DNA from: Opisthorchis felineus
Taxonomy: Eukaryota > Platyhelminthes > Trematoda > Opisthorchiida > Opisthorchiidae
Length of the DNA stretch: 64,000 nt
Assembly (NCBI GenBank): GCA_004794785.1
Contig: SJOL01008365.1
Location: 760,063-824,062, forward strand
Reading direction: 5' to 3'
A program made the translations under genes and the position numbers. Below, piece by piece: positions 32,902 through 45,195 of this stretch. Numbering within the stretch: position 1 is the stretch's first letter; the number at the start of each line of letters is the position of its first letter. A model generated the notes under the pieces. That model was not told the DNA's origin. It worked only from the letters and a program-made list of their open reading frames with translations, and searched no databases.

Positions 32902-33100
32902 TTACGAAATATCTCGCATAAACTTCGTGCAGGAGTGGTCATTTGCACTATTTGGTGAGCCAACGTTTTCAAAATACCGAATGCTCTTGCCAAAGACTTT
33001 TGGAAATTTTTCTGTTAGTTTCACTAGTGCTTCGGGCACATCTACAGCACTTCCGATAACACACACTGCTTGAGCGACCACGGACTGACCAAATGAGGAG
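32902..33100 (-). pseudogene. Possible Ty3/gypsy pol fragment (protease to RT border)
   Basis: Minus-strand translation contains EALVKLTEKFPKVFG, which resembles the conserved L..fP.VF segment just before the RT domain of Ty3/gypsy polyproteins, followed by a stretch where a K/R-rich P-F segment is expected (TKFMRD). The frame is then interrupted by stops. Identified by eye only. Confidence 0.35.
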
Positions 33101-36100
33101 GAAGGTCGTGGATGATTTGGACAAATTGCGTAGAAAACCAGACATGCACGCAAAAGGGAATCATTAATAATGGTAAGTATCGGCAGCCACGAGCTGTGTT
33201 CAGGAGGTCCACGGTCAACCTGCGCAAGCATGCTGAAGTTTAGCTGCCTCAAAAGGCAAGAACTGAACGGCCCATAGAGGGCTTCGCAAGCGCGATGTGT
33301 AAAGCCGATTTCTATATAGGCTCAGCTGACAGAGGGCTGATTGCACGAGGCGAGTAGTCTAGTACAAATTGGAAACCAAAATGACCGATTTTTGGGCATC
33401 CTCGGGAAAATTATGGCTGTCACTCCAACTCACCAACCTGTTAAATGCCCACCTGATGCATCAAAATAAACCTCGGTGCATCTTTAGCTGTCGTACCCTC
33501 CAAATAGGAAACTTCACACAAGTGAGTGAATATTATGGTCATGTAGTGCCTCCGAAAACCTGAGGCTCAGTCTATCGGTCTAAAACAACTGTAGACCGAA
33601 AGTGGCATTTTTCTGGTCAAGTAGCAACCATAATTTACTCCCAAAGGACTTTTATAGCATGGGACTTCCTGGATGAACTAGTACAGTTTTGATGTGGACA
33701 GAATAATTTTTCCTCAAAATGAGCACCATAGTTAATCCGAATGGGCGTAATATCAGTTCCATTTTTCACTGGTTATCCTATCCTTTTCCAGTAAAAGTTG
33801 GCACCGAGATAATCTGCCAAATCAAATCGTCTTGCAGGAGATGGTTATGGTTGTTCAGCGATTTTTGCTCAAGTGCCAACTGCTCGTCTTTTGGGAATTC
33901 AAAACATTGATGGACTTTGATGCACCTGAATAAAACAGTGAAAAGTGAAAGGCTCCAGGATGTTAACATTTTGAACTTATCTCTTTCACTGAAGTATTAA
34001 AACGGTATAACGGAAAAAAACCAGTCACCTAGGACCGATCACAGTTTTTTATGGCACAAAAGTAAGCTGATTGCTTGTATCTGGGTCTTTTTTGCATATC
34101 TGCTCGGTCGGCATTAACTGCTCAACATCACCTAACTAAATACTAACAATTTCGGACTGACATTGTGGGATATGATTCTGGGTCAAACCCGTGATCCGTG
34201 GTTTGAATATGTTTTTTTGCGATCGATGAGAAAAATTTTCGAGTTTCACTGTTTTGTTCCTACTTGTGTCGCAAACAGACTGCTCTGAGTAGTGCGGTTG
34301 GGGAGGTAAAGCCGAAGAGTAACATCAAAACCTGCATCCTCAAAATGCTTACTTAGATTGATCGAAAGAGACAAAGGTTTCACATTTTTCAAAAGGAGAA
34401 CCACTGTGAATACCACGCAAGCATAGGATCGTTTGTTACGACCAAGTTGTATCGCAACACTGACGCAAACGTGCGTTGAACATATAACTCTTACATAGCA
34501 CCTGATCAGTTCCGCAAGACTTTTATCCCCTTCTACTGACAAGTCAACTCTGTGCTGCTCACCATTTCTTACTGCGAAATTTCTGAGATAACATTGCGTA
34601 AATATATCCAAAAAAGCGGCGTTTTTGTTGTGTAGTTCGCCATTCTCTGCCTTTCCATACCTGAATGTTCGGAAACTGTCTTCGTGAAATTACTTAGAGG
34701 AAGAAACAATGCTTCTTGGAAAATAAACAAAGCCCTGTTGGTGTCTTCCCAAATGTCTTCGTTAAAACACACACACACGTACCGGTGTATTTGTTGTCAC
34801 GAACCGGATCTCTCCCTCAGTAACATGAAAAATGAAAGTTTTTGTCCGTGAGACAAAACTTCGAGGTACTTCTCAAACATAATAAGAGGCTTCGGACACA
34901 ACCCCAGTTAGATAACTTGATGTTCTTAACCTTAAGTCAGCTAAGAATGCTTTCCGGCTGGAAAAACCGCACGAATTTTGGACCGATTACGGAAAAGTTC
35001 ACAGAAAGTCTGCTCTATGGACGTTACCTCCATACTTACGAATGTAGCTTAAATCAGATTGTGGAACACGCGTGCATTTTTATTACAGCTCACATTGCCT
35101 CAACTAGCAAACCTTAAGGAACCTTTACGGATTCACCTGCACTGAAAATGTTCCCTTTGAATTTGAAGGCGGGAGGCATAAACAAAGCGACAGCAGGGCA
35201 GTGGACAACCCACCAGGACTTTTGCTAGCAGATGTAATTTTGGCGATGATCAACTGACAGCTTTCCGGTGACATTTTCAATACATACCCCACGTACTTTG
35301 CATACCTTTGCTTACCTACTTTGCGACTTCTGTCTCCCCTGGCAGGATGAACTGGCTCCACAAATATTTCCCACAGCTGCCGTGCACGAACGGCGGTCAG
35401 CGGCTAGCTTCACACAGGTCGACGTCCAGTTTCGATTCCAGCAACGAATTCCGTATGCTAGGTTGAGAAGAAATCACTCTGATATAACTTATATGTACCA
35501 GTCCATTTTCTCATCAGCTTTCCAAGACGAAAGCTTCACCCTAGTTGTGGTGAAGGTGCTTTGTAAAGCTTGTTTTCGGGTTTTCGGGCAAATTTGTGAA
35601 CCATTAAATCTGTCACTGTTGAAGCAGCTGCCTGAGACGTGGGATGCCAAAGTAGCGTTTCCTAACCACAGTTGGATATTTTGCCAAGCCGTTGAATCCT
35701 CAGAACACACCATAAACTGTAATGGTGAAATCCTTGTGTTTGCTGGCGTCTCGAAAGCGAAGCGGCCAACTTTCACGGCCGCATGATGCGAATGGGCGGA
35801 TTTTTTTGAATTCCCGATTCTTTGCATGAAAGCTAACTTCGCTTCCACTCCATAGGGTCTTCGTAAGTTAGATACAGACGTATCTTGCTGTGTCGATGCG
35901 ATCAGTCCCTTCTTGAGCTTGCCGATTGATTAAAGGTAGGACCCAAATATGGAAATCCACTGATGCATTCAATTTCTTCATCTCTTATGCGATAGGCCAC
36001 CCGGTATGTGTAAGGAGGAATTTTGTCTTGCCTTGTCTTCTAACATCAAATTCCAAAAGCCTCGGTGTATTCAGAGGTAGGTGTCTTTGGAAACGAGTAA

Positions 36101-36989
36101 ATTTCTGTTTTTTTATTCTATGAAATGCTCCAAAGACATCTGCTACCATAAAGCCTCTGCTGAGGAAATCCACCTTTCCGTGGCGTTGTTTCCATTGACG
36201 TGAGAGTACTGAGCGCTATAATCTGGCCCACGGTTCAATGGATATCACCCTAGGAGCGCTGGCTATGACGCGATTCCAAACCAGCAACGGCGGGACTATG
36301 AATCAGTTCCAGCTGACTAGTCAAAAGAAATCAATTCTGGAATCCAAAGCCCACGATGACAGTTCTCCTCCCTCATTCTCGACGACCTTTCTGCTGCCTC
36401 GCAGGCCACACTTTGTTGTGCAAAGTTCAGAGGTGTCTCCTCGAACAAAAGCAGAGTGACGCTACGGACGTTAGCCATATCATATTCCCTCGATATTTTA
36501 TGAAGATGTTTTTGAGCCTTTACAATCCTGTGAATAATTTGTGCTCGAATATTTTAGTATCATTTAGGTTGGGGAATAGAAGATTCAAGTTTTTATATAG
36601 TTCTGTCACAAGAGTCACAAACAGTACTCTCAAGCGCTCAGTGTACCGGAACTCAAGGTAGACGGAGCGGGAATGACAGTCTTACAGTTTTGTTGCGATA
36701 GCCTTTTGTGTAGTTTATTTATCTGCACCAATATTATTTGCACTTTACGAAGAAGAGTTCTTCCATGGGACTGTAGCCTTAGCTGGTTATTCTGAGAAGA
36801 TTATTACTGTCCACAGTGAGGGACATCCTTGATGTGGATCCACTCATTCAACAAGAAAGACGGAAGTTTTTAACAGTGTGCAGTTTAGAGAAGATCGTTC
36901 AGCTACCGCTACAAATCACAATTTACGAGCCTTAGTCTGTCACATATATCCAGCCGTCCAGCTACTCCTGCCCTCGGCAACGAGGGCAA
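33101..36989. other. No recognisable gene
   Basis: The plus frame at 35268-35786 (172 codons) is the second longest in the window, but its product has no recognised motif and the opposite strand is also open over 35489-35848, so it is not called. If the RNase H fragment at 37.1 kb belongs to a minus-strand gypsy element, its integrase should lie here, but I could not recognise it. Confidence 0.35.
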
Positions 36990-37197
36990 TTCACCTCTGA
37001 AGCGAAACTCTTGATACACCTAACGTGATCGTCTTGTATGTTGTATACCGACCCACTTGCAGTTGCGGCAGAAAGTTCATTGACTGACTCGATAAACTTA
37101 AGCGAAAGCACCTCAGAACATCTGCTTTGCCATTCGGGTTGGATGACAGATGAATAACTACAACCTGAAGCTCAGAAATCCTTATCACCCATCGCAA
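36990..37197 (-). pseudogene. Ty3/gypsy RNase H fragment
   Basis: Minus-strand residues RWVIRISELQVVVIHLSS followed by NPNGKADVL match the end of the Ty3/gypsy RNase H domain, whose family pattern is RW...L.Ef...i.yrpGk.N..AD.LSR. The conserved Asn and Asp of N..AD become NGKAD here (D kept). Upstream on the same strand the frame is broken by stops (RC of 37200-37330), although a TDHH string matches the expected TDH block. A dead retrotransposon piece. Confidence 0.55.
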
Positions 37198-38949
37198 AGT
37201 ATATTCTAACGGCAGGTCACAGAGTTAACCTCTGAAGGACGTTCAGGGTTTTTGTTCGCAATATCAAAACAATGACATAGCATTCGGTAAGGCGGTGGTG
37301 ATCAGTCCGTACCGGTTGATCTTATGAGCTGCTCTTAGGATTGAAAACTAGTTACGATTATTTTCACACTTGACTGGCTTCTTTCCATCATTCCACTCTC
37401 ATTTATACTACGAACAGTGTTTACATTACTGCTAATGAATCCTGCCTCTCCCTCGTGTTCAATTTAGGTATCTTCTCGATTAGTTACAATCGACAGCACC
37501 CGAGGACCCATGATTAATTTTTACTTCCCTTGAATCCTCTTTGCTGGACAATTATGTTGTGAACCAATAGACAACTTTTGTCTACTTAAGCGCTCCTAGC
37601 TTCCAAATGGTAAGTCGAACTATTGAACTAAAGAGAATTCATAAATTTTTGCAGGATGTTTTGATCTTGAGATTTTCGTCACAACATTAAGTCAAGATAT
37701 TCCAAGAAAAAGTATGCGAAAGAACGATGTATGTCAACCAATTCGAACAGTTCCGACGTTACACTTTGATACGAGCTTCTAATGCAGTCGGTATTCGGGT
37801 GGCATCTAAACTCTGTAAATTTATACAAACAACTTAAGTGACCTTCGGTGTACAACAACTTCACTTTTTTACTTTCTTACAAGCCTCTTCTTAAGGAGAC
37901 ATGTTCAACGTCATTTTTAATCCTCCTAGCCTACAAGCGAGCAGCTGGACGATCTATCAAATCATGAAAAGGGTTTATGGACGGGTGTAATAGAATTTCA
38001 TGAACAAGCACGTTAATTCATTATTCTGTATGTTCTGTCAGGATTCGATAAATCTGGTCACCTGGCAGTGTTTTGGGGTTCAAGCTTCTCGGTCGGGCAG
38101 TCCCATATATTTAGGAGAGCAGAGTCTGCAGTCAAACGAAGTAACGGTATGTCTAGAATACTTTCGCCTATTATGCTTCCCATGTTACTGTCCAGCAATC
38201 TAGGACCATGCGCCAACTTTCATTCAGTAAGGCATGTTTGTGACACTTGCAAAACAACACAACTATAAAGCATCAGCGGGCATTCAGCTGCAGTGAACGT
38301 GCGGAAAGAAGTTTGATTTTACCTGATGTATACCTCTGAGATTATGGGACAGTGAAACGTTTCGGTCAGAGTCTTCCTAAAGCACATTTCGCTGTACCCG
38401 AAGTCATTTAGAAGTTCTCAGGTGGGACAGGCTTTTGTGGCGCCCTCTACTGGAGTGGAATAATAAGAGAAAACCAAAATGAACACGCTATCGGGTTTGC
38501 AGTTGCAGATCACGTTAATCAGATAATAATGGATCAACCGAACTGCACCAACTCGAAAGTGGTGGCCATCCACTTCCGGCTGTCGAGGGCAAGGTGGGCC
38601 CCACTTATCAGCGCCCCTGCCCCTACAGTGTCGCACCCAGATGAGGAAGAAAATAAAGTTTAGGACCGACTGTCGGACCCGGTTAGATCTACATCTCCAA
38701 GCGACTCCCTGTTCCCGTTGGGCGATTCTCATCCTCGGATTGACAAGGACCGCGAAACCTGGAAGATGATACTGGGTCCATTTCGAATCTGATCAATAAA
38801 CGGCAATGATAGAAGATTACCAATAATGTATGCAGCATTCGATATCTCAGCAAAAAATACGTAGTTTAGTGTGGGACTTTCATCGCCTGCCACACGGGCT
38901 CATTCAAAAGTAAACCCCAATAGACTGTGAAATTTTGTGACAAAGAGAT
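37198..38949. other. No recognisable gene; probable repeat at 38.4-38.75 kb
   Basis: The minus strand of 38418-38732 is open for 104 codons and GC-rich (ggcgctgataagtggggccc on the minus strand), unlike its surroundings, which suggests an inserted repeat; no family recognised. Confidence 0.35.
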
Positions 38950-40320
38950 CTAAGTGATGTACTGATTACAAAAGTGATGCCTGCAGCTGAATACAATGTG
39001 GATCACGCCATGGTGATCCGCGTGCTAAAGTACACGTGACACTCAGAAAACTGCCACGTAGTGGGTCGGGAGGAAATTCATTCACACTTGGTGTAAGAAA
39101 ACTGAGGAACTAAGGGTTGAATCGAAGTTTCGCGAAACTCCTGCAAGAAGCTAAAGGATGACCAGTGGGCCAGATTACAAATGCATATCCAGGCAACAGC
39201 GGAAAATATGTTGGTTTGAAGAGAATAACCCATGGATAATCACCATGACTCTAAAAGAATTTGGTATTCGCCAAAACACTACACTATCCGACAGACACAG
39301 AGGATCCAATAACTTCAGCTGACAGAAGACAAACGAACCGGTGAAAAACATAATAAACCCGAAGAACTTCTGTCAGCTTGGGATTCACTTTCAGCACTAC
39401 TCAGCCGGCCAGAAGATATTGATTTGAGCCAAATACTCCGCCTGCTTGCACATAACAGATCTGCTTTGCCTACAGTCCCAGAACTGCTGATGGCCATAAG
39501 CCAGTCGCACAGTGGGTAGCAGCGGGTCTGAACGGCTTGCAAGCGTAACTGTTCAAACGGGGAGGGCCGATACTACAAACTACAAAACAAACTTCTCAGC
39601 CTGACATACAGAATTTAATAGAAGAAAACCTTTCGCACGATTTCAAAGCTGCAACGACAGTTCGCCTGTGTAAAGGGAAAAGAAATCGGTAGAAGACGAA
39701 CAACTACCGCGGAAACAGTTTCTTATGTACAACAGGCAAGTCTATAGCTCGTATCCTGCTCAATCGATTAGTCACTGGCGTGCTGAAGAAAGACGTTTCT
39801 GAAGTCCTAGGTGGTCGAATTAGGATTGATTTAGCGAAATACACTCATTTGCAAACAACTATGGTTTCTCGAGAGACTCACCTGGAACCCAGCTGAATCT
39901 CTCGTTTGTGATGTTGAGTAGTACATTACGAATATAGGATTGATTCAATTTTTGCCACAGGACAAGTCAGAGAAATTTCATGAAAGCTATCAACCGCCTT
40001 ATGGACCATTTGTTGACTTCACCACAGTCTGACTCAGTCATCAGAGAAGCACCATGCATCCTCCTATGGAAGCCTGGCTGTCCAGACACTTTTGTCACCC
40101 TCATCGAAACCTTTCTCAACGGGATGAATGCCCAGGTGCGGGCCCGTGGAACTACCACAAACGATTTCCTGATCAATACGAAACAAGCTCCGTTGATTAG
40201 GTCACCTGAACTGAAGGGCCAAAACTCGCAAGCAAAAACCACTTGTCTTCAATCAACCAAAGGACGAAGTTCAAAATTTGGGATAACACAAACACTGCGG
40301 TTAGGATAGCCTTCGTGTAA
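38950..40320 (+). mobile_element. Decayed non-LTR retrotransposon (LINE), EN-RT linker to RT
   Basis: Translations in three plus frames line up in the order of a LINE ORF2. The linker at about 39345-39510 has the pattern seen before the RT fingers (LLSAWDSLSALLSRPEDIDL). RT block at about 39640-39830 reads DFKAATTVRLCKGK, NNYRGNSFL and GKSIARILLNRL, matching the fingers motif that in intact relatives reads YRgIsLL..aGKi.ariLlnRl. At 39945-40030 SIFATGQVRE then FVDF match the palm. At 40060-40180 GCPDTFVTLIETFLNGM matches the following segment. Frameshifts and stops make it dead. A solo arm of the hairpin element is inserted at 39832-39934. The clade is not assigned. Confidence 0.75.
39821..39945 (+). 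mobile_element. Solo-arm insertion with 11-bp target duplication
   Basis: TAGGATTGATT occurs at 39821-39831 and 39935-39945. Between them, 39832-39934 (103 bp) is one arm of the hairpin element (gcgaaatacactcatttgca ... ctctcgtttgtgatgt) joined to its tail (gagtagtac). Insert plus duplication is 114 bp, a multiple of three, and the RT frame reads R-I-D before and S-I-F-A after the insert as one frame if it is removed. The arm-plus-tail form is therefore a transposed unit, not a later deletion. Confidence 0.75.
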
Positions 40321-40640
40321 ATTTGAAAACCGTCAACTTCCATTTTAGATCACGGAAGGAAACTGGATTCGGTTGAATCCCATGTGAAAACCAAATGAGT
40401 GCATAAAACGAGGGTATTCCGCCTGTTGCGTCTAATTTGGGTTCAAATAGAACATAAGGTTATCCGAAACTCGGGAACTGCACTGCCCGGACAAAACCGA
40501 GGAGTCTTCATCAATCTTATCAATAGTTTTCCATCAAGAAAAAAATAACAATACGGTTTTTCCAACATCATGCCAACTGAAATATGAGCTGACATTTTTG
40601 CAGTACATCCAGTTGCAGAGGAACTTCGAATTATTCTTTC
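40321..40640 (+). repeat. Hairpin-hammerhead element copy, hammerhead deleted, followed by next-unit centre
   Basis: A right arm remnant (about 40370-40425), linker (caaatagaacataaggttat, 40444-40463) and a hammerhead stump (aactgcactgcccggacaaa, 40475-40494) that lacks CUGAUGA are present. The tail (tcttatcaatag) is followed about 50 bp later by the element centre (atgagctgacatttttgcag, 40584-40603). The order tail then centre suggests a former tandem pair. Confidence 0.5.
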
Positions 40641-42719
40641 CAAAGGCCCAGCAATGAATTCATTCTACAATATTAAAGAACCATCCTGTGTGACTGACCG
40701 GTGCGATTCAAAATGGTTCAATGGCGTGATTTAATATAGTCAAATTACCATTCAACACAGAGCAATTTTTTGTCAACCTGATGTTAATTTTACCGACGTT
40801 TAGCTTCCTCTGCATGTCATTATGCCATTCTTCGTAGTAAAAGATTTCGTTGACCTGACAAACTTCTTTGTACCGATTCGTTCTCCAGGACGATCGAGTG
40901 TCTGTAAACGTCAGCAATAGTTGACCTAGCTTACTAGAACCCCAGGAATACCAGCATTTTTCCGAAACAAAAGTCCATAGGTTGTGTTCAGATTCTCAAA
41001 TTAGAAGTCTCCCTCGTTGATTCCAAAACAAATTCGAGTTTGAGTCTATCGGCGTAGGAAAGAGCACGCAAACATTATTGTTGTCATTAGGATAAATTTC
41101 AGTCATCAAACTGAGCTAGAAAATAAGAAATATAGCAACCAAAGTCGTATACAACCATGGTGTAGGCGCGCAAGATGTTTTTCTAAGCGGGGAGTCAAAC
41201 GATTGAGCGCAAAATATCTTGGTGCAGACATATTCCCTTTCTGTTTGTTTTTTGTAGTTGACTATGATAAGTGTTTGGAAAAGGGAACCAAGGGCAAACC
41301 TAAACGGTTCGTTGCCTGGGTTCTCTCAAACTCTACAGCGACAAATGTACTTTTTGAAAGGCACTTCAATAATGCTTGCCTGATCCTGTTTCGTTGTCAA
41401 ACGATTTTGCCAGTAATCTTCCAAATCGGCAGTGGCCTGATGGCCGATCGTTTAGTGTTCCGCGGTGACCTATTTTGAGTAGGATGGGCTGTAATGTAAG
41501 TAGACATTTTTCTCCGTCACACTTTCCATAGCAAGGTTCTAACCATTGATCCAGCGGTTCTGATCGATTCGAGCAGGTGTTTGATGTGTTAGTTGTACTT
41601 CGAACTTGTTTCGGTGTGCGCAGTCTATACACACAGAGTGGCCAGAAGATGCATATGCACTGTTCACCATTGGTAGGCATATAAATCTGAGCAGTATGTG
41701 CGCATGGGGATGTCAACATATATCCAGTCGTTCAATGCATTCAACTTATTCAATGAGGTTCGTGTGCCAATCAGTCATCCCGTGCAACTTGCATTTTTAC
41801 ATTACAGACCTCGAGGCGTGCCGAAGCGTCTTCCCCACATGCTTCAATCAGTTGATTCTAAATCAACTCGATAGGGTTCGAGTGTCCTTCATTTTCCAAC
41901 ACCTTCTGCTTCCAGGCTTTTGGCAGCCGTTCGCTGTAACATGCGTAGTCATCAGCTCAGAATCGACTTCAGTTTTATACAATATTCATCGGCCCATTGT
42001 ATCAGCGGTTCCTAAGCTTGCCTGAAGGATCGCAAAATGCGGCTTTGAGCTCTGTAATATAAATTGCGGTACTCTGGTCAACGCCTCAAAGGTTTAGTAC
42101 CTAGATGTGTATGTTTCGTTTAAACGGCATGGCAGCAACTCGGGTTGAAAAGATCAGTTGACATATGTGACGGAAACACCCTACTGGGGTCAAAGATCCT
42201 CGGTCCCAAATGTAATTTTTGTCTGCTACAGGTATAAGTGAGGGAGTAAATGTCCGAATTCCCAAATTTAAATGCAAACCACTTTCCTATGCATACAGTC
42301 AGTCATACGGTAGAATTACCATGATCACTTCATGGGTCATTGTGCCAGCAACGTCGTCACCGAGTGGTACACCTGGCAGTGTTGTCCGTTCAGCTTCAAA
42401 AACTGAGACTGCAAACGGAGACAACAATCAAGGCTTCGGTTGCTTTCGATGGGTTGAAGGATACTTTGGAGCAATTGTGGTTGGAACGAAAAGGTAGGAC
42501 ATGGAGCAGACGGACAGAGGACTGTAATGCTTGAGGTCATTTGCAAAAGAAAGTCAGTTAAAGAGTGTTTTGTTTACTTCACAAATAAAACTTATTCTGA
42601 CGGGCATGTTCGACCACTGTGGTTTTGTTAAGCCTACACAGTGTTGTTTATACCCAGCAGTTGCGCACAATTTCACGGTTTCTATTGATCACCTCTGTAC
42701 TGAATATATCAGTGCAATG
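40641..42719. other. No recognisable gene
   Basis: Open frames at 41203-41478, 41366-41719 (minus) and 41606-42025 overlap and lack recognisable motifs. The strings near 42125-42165 and 43640-43675 (gggttgaaaagatcagttga and gggttcaaacagatcagttg) are related short repeats. Confidence 0.35.
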
Positions 42720-42850
42720 TGTTGAAGTATTGGTACCTCTAGCACCTTCATTGGATGTTCATCGCTTAGCTTGCCTGCTAGCAAGTAAACCATTTGTCGC
42801 TATACGCGGAGACGTCGTCAGTGCGCTTAACAGATGGCTTTTTCCGCAGC
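42720..42850 (-). repeat. Dispersed repeat with hammerhead-like motif, family C
   Basis: On the minus strand, 42822-42791 reads CACUGACGACGUCUCC, a loop, and AGCGACAAAUG. CUGACGA is a permitted CUGANGA box, but the G of GAAA is lost and stem II is only partly paired. Confidence 0.4.
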
Positions 42851-45059
42851 GGCGCGCACAGCACGGTTCGAACAATATCCGGTCCATCTGACTCAAAACT
42901 ATTCTACTAAACATGCTTAGATGGCTAAATTTCTTTTTGCTCCTTCCCATTATGTTTCTCTAGCGTGCACATGCAACAACCCCACTTTGTTGCAAAAGTT
43001 TTTGCAAAACCCTAAGTAGATTTTACGACTTCACTCTCAAGCTGGATGTTTATTCACGAGGAGTCTCGCAAGAATCTCCTTCCTGTGAATTCTCCCATAT
43101 GTAATCGCATAATCCTGCCTCCACCTGAGTTAGTTCTACATTGGCCGTAGATTTCCAGATATGTGTTGTAATGTTTCACTCCCTAGAATATCTGTTGCAA
43201 AATATACTGGCAGCAGTTTATCCAATAACTTCACCTTTCCTTCCAACATACAAACCAATTTTCCGCAGAATTTCACGGTAACATTTTTCCGTGTCATTCA
43301 CAAACACTGTTTTCCGATCATCATTCCCCCACTGGATCAACTGGTCATTTTTTCTCAGAATCTTGGAGAAACCTTTTTCTCAAACTGCTTTTTTATTAAC
43401 CCCCTTACAGATTGGTATCGGTTGACACTCTTTTCAACGCGCAATGGCCCAAAGTCCTGTCTACCTATTTAATTGGCCTGCATTCCGTTTCTTTTTTTCT
43501 ATGTTTTTTTAAGATAAGTTTTGACAATTTAGTCTCCGGACATCCTGCCAAGTTACAAACCGCATGCCAGGAACCCGCACGCACGAAGTGTAAAAACCCT
43601 TTCGGAACTGTCGTGACCTGAACAGATGAGTTGAGTATCGTCGGGTTCAAACAGATCAGTTGACGGATAGATGATCCATACGTGCCGACAGAAATCAATT
43701 ACACAACATTTGTCAGTTTGTGTCTAGGCTTCGGCAGATTTTATTTGACCGTAAGATCTTGTCCGCCCGGCCCATCGACCTGATCTCATAGGGCTTTCCA
43801 CAGATTTATTTGCATCCAATGGGCTTGAAAGACAGGCATAATCACGATTCTCTGCCCGAACAATTGGACCGAAGTAGGCATATTGTCAACGAATTGTTCT
43901 CAACCGGTTTGCTACAGATTTTACTTTAATACAGAGAGCAAGATGAGGGTTATTCAAAATGGTGATCACACGTTACACAAGTGGCGCCAACGCAAAACTG
44001 AATACATATCGCAAGCAATTAGTACAGTCAGAAGTTACACAGGGGAAACTAAGATGACACCTGGGCAGATTAATCAGTTGTCCACTCTGGTCTCCAATTC
44101 CAAAATGAACTAAAAGCAGTCAGGAGAGCTGAAATCCACGCAAAAATGGAGACTAAATTCTGATACCCATTGCGACGGTAGTGGAGAACGTACGTACGCG
44201 AACAACTTTTGAGCGGTAAACAGACACCTTAATGCCAACAGTTCACCAGAATACTGTCTACCTTCAGGTCTCAACAGAACAATAGAAATCCTCATCTGTA
44301 TAGAAACAGTAGACATAGACAAATCGTCAACACTGGGTACATAAACAGTGGATGTTTCGAAATCAAAATCTAACTGAGAAATTTTGAATTATCCATGATT
44401 ACGCTTTCAGAAACCTGTGAGAGATTTTGTTCGTCAAAAAGATCGCCCGATTGTTAGAGGACCTATTCTATGTTCACCAATACTATCAAATCGAGCACTC
44501 CTTTCCTGATGACTGGATTTTCCACTCCTTACAATTAGCCGTTTCCAAAATTGTTGCATAAACGATACAAATACACATATTATTATGTTCAGACAGGAAA
44601 TCATCAAGACCATTTGATCGTTTTTATGCCATCAGATATATGTGGCGTTTCATCTCTTTCAAGCTTAGATACAACAGCTGAGAGGTTAGCATGGAATTCA
44701 CTATTTTCCCACCTTGAACTGTCTCCAAAACATTTGAAGGTTAGAACTCTTTTTAGTGAAAGCACATGTCGTTCCCCAACCAAATATAATACAAAACATG
44801 AAGACCAACCAATACATCTCAAACATTACCCGTGCTCCTTTAACTGTCTTCCTTTTGCATGGATTATCTCACGGAACTAATGGAAAAGCGGAAGTCCAAA
44901 CGTGGCTGCGGGTTTCTCCCACCCCCAGCTCCAAACTGGTCTTGTAACAATGGTCTACGCAACAAAATCGCCTTGCAGTTAGCTGAAGTATGAAGCAGCC
45001 CGCATTGATCATATTCGATCATATTTGATCATGACTGATCCTTTCGTCAACACATCGAA
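42851..45059. other. No recognisable gene
   Basis: Pyrimidine-rich stretch at 43160-43510. The frame 44756-44947 has a short NGKAEVQT string that recalls gypsy integrase (NGqaEr..qt), but nothing else supports it. Confidence 0.35.
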
Positions 45060-45195
45060 ATGGCGGTAGCTAGGATGCGAGAGTTGGTTGCAGATCAGGT
45101 GTGGTTGATCTGTTCGCTGAGCTTGACCATTTACTTACAAACTTTTCATCTCCAAACGTGGGGACATCAATAGTGCGTGGTCGTGCGGTTCCATA
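45060..45195 (-). repeat. Dispersed repeat with hammerhead-like motif, family C
   Basis: About 130 bp similar to 29690-29835 (gatctgttcgctgagcttg). On the minus strand 45176-45142: ACUAUUGAUG, UCCCC, loop ACGUUU, GGAGAUGAAAAG. Stem II has a C.A mismatch. Confidence 0.5.

Noticed and set aside
35268..35786. 172-codon plus open frame
   Set aside because: The product has no motif, the opposite strand is also open over 35489-35848, and there is no splice or conservation evidence.
39315..39542. 75-codon minus frame
   Set aside because: Antisense of the LINE EN-RT linker.
44756..44947. NGKAEVQT string resembling gypsy integrase
   Set aside because: Only one short block matches; the expected upstream and downstream blocks are absent.
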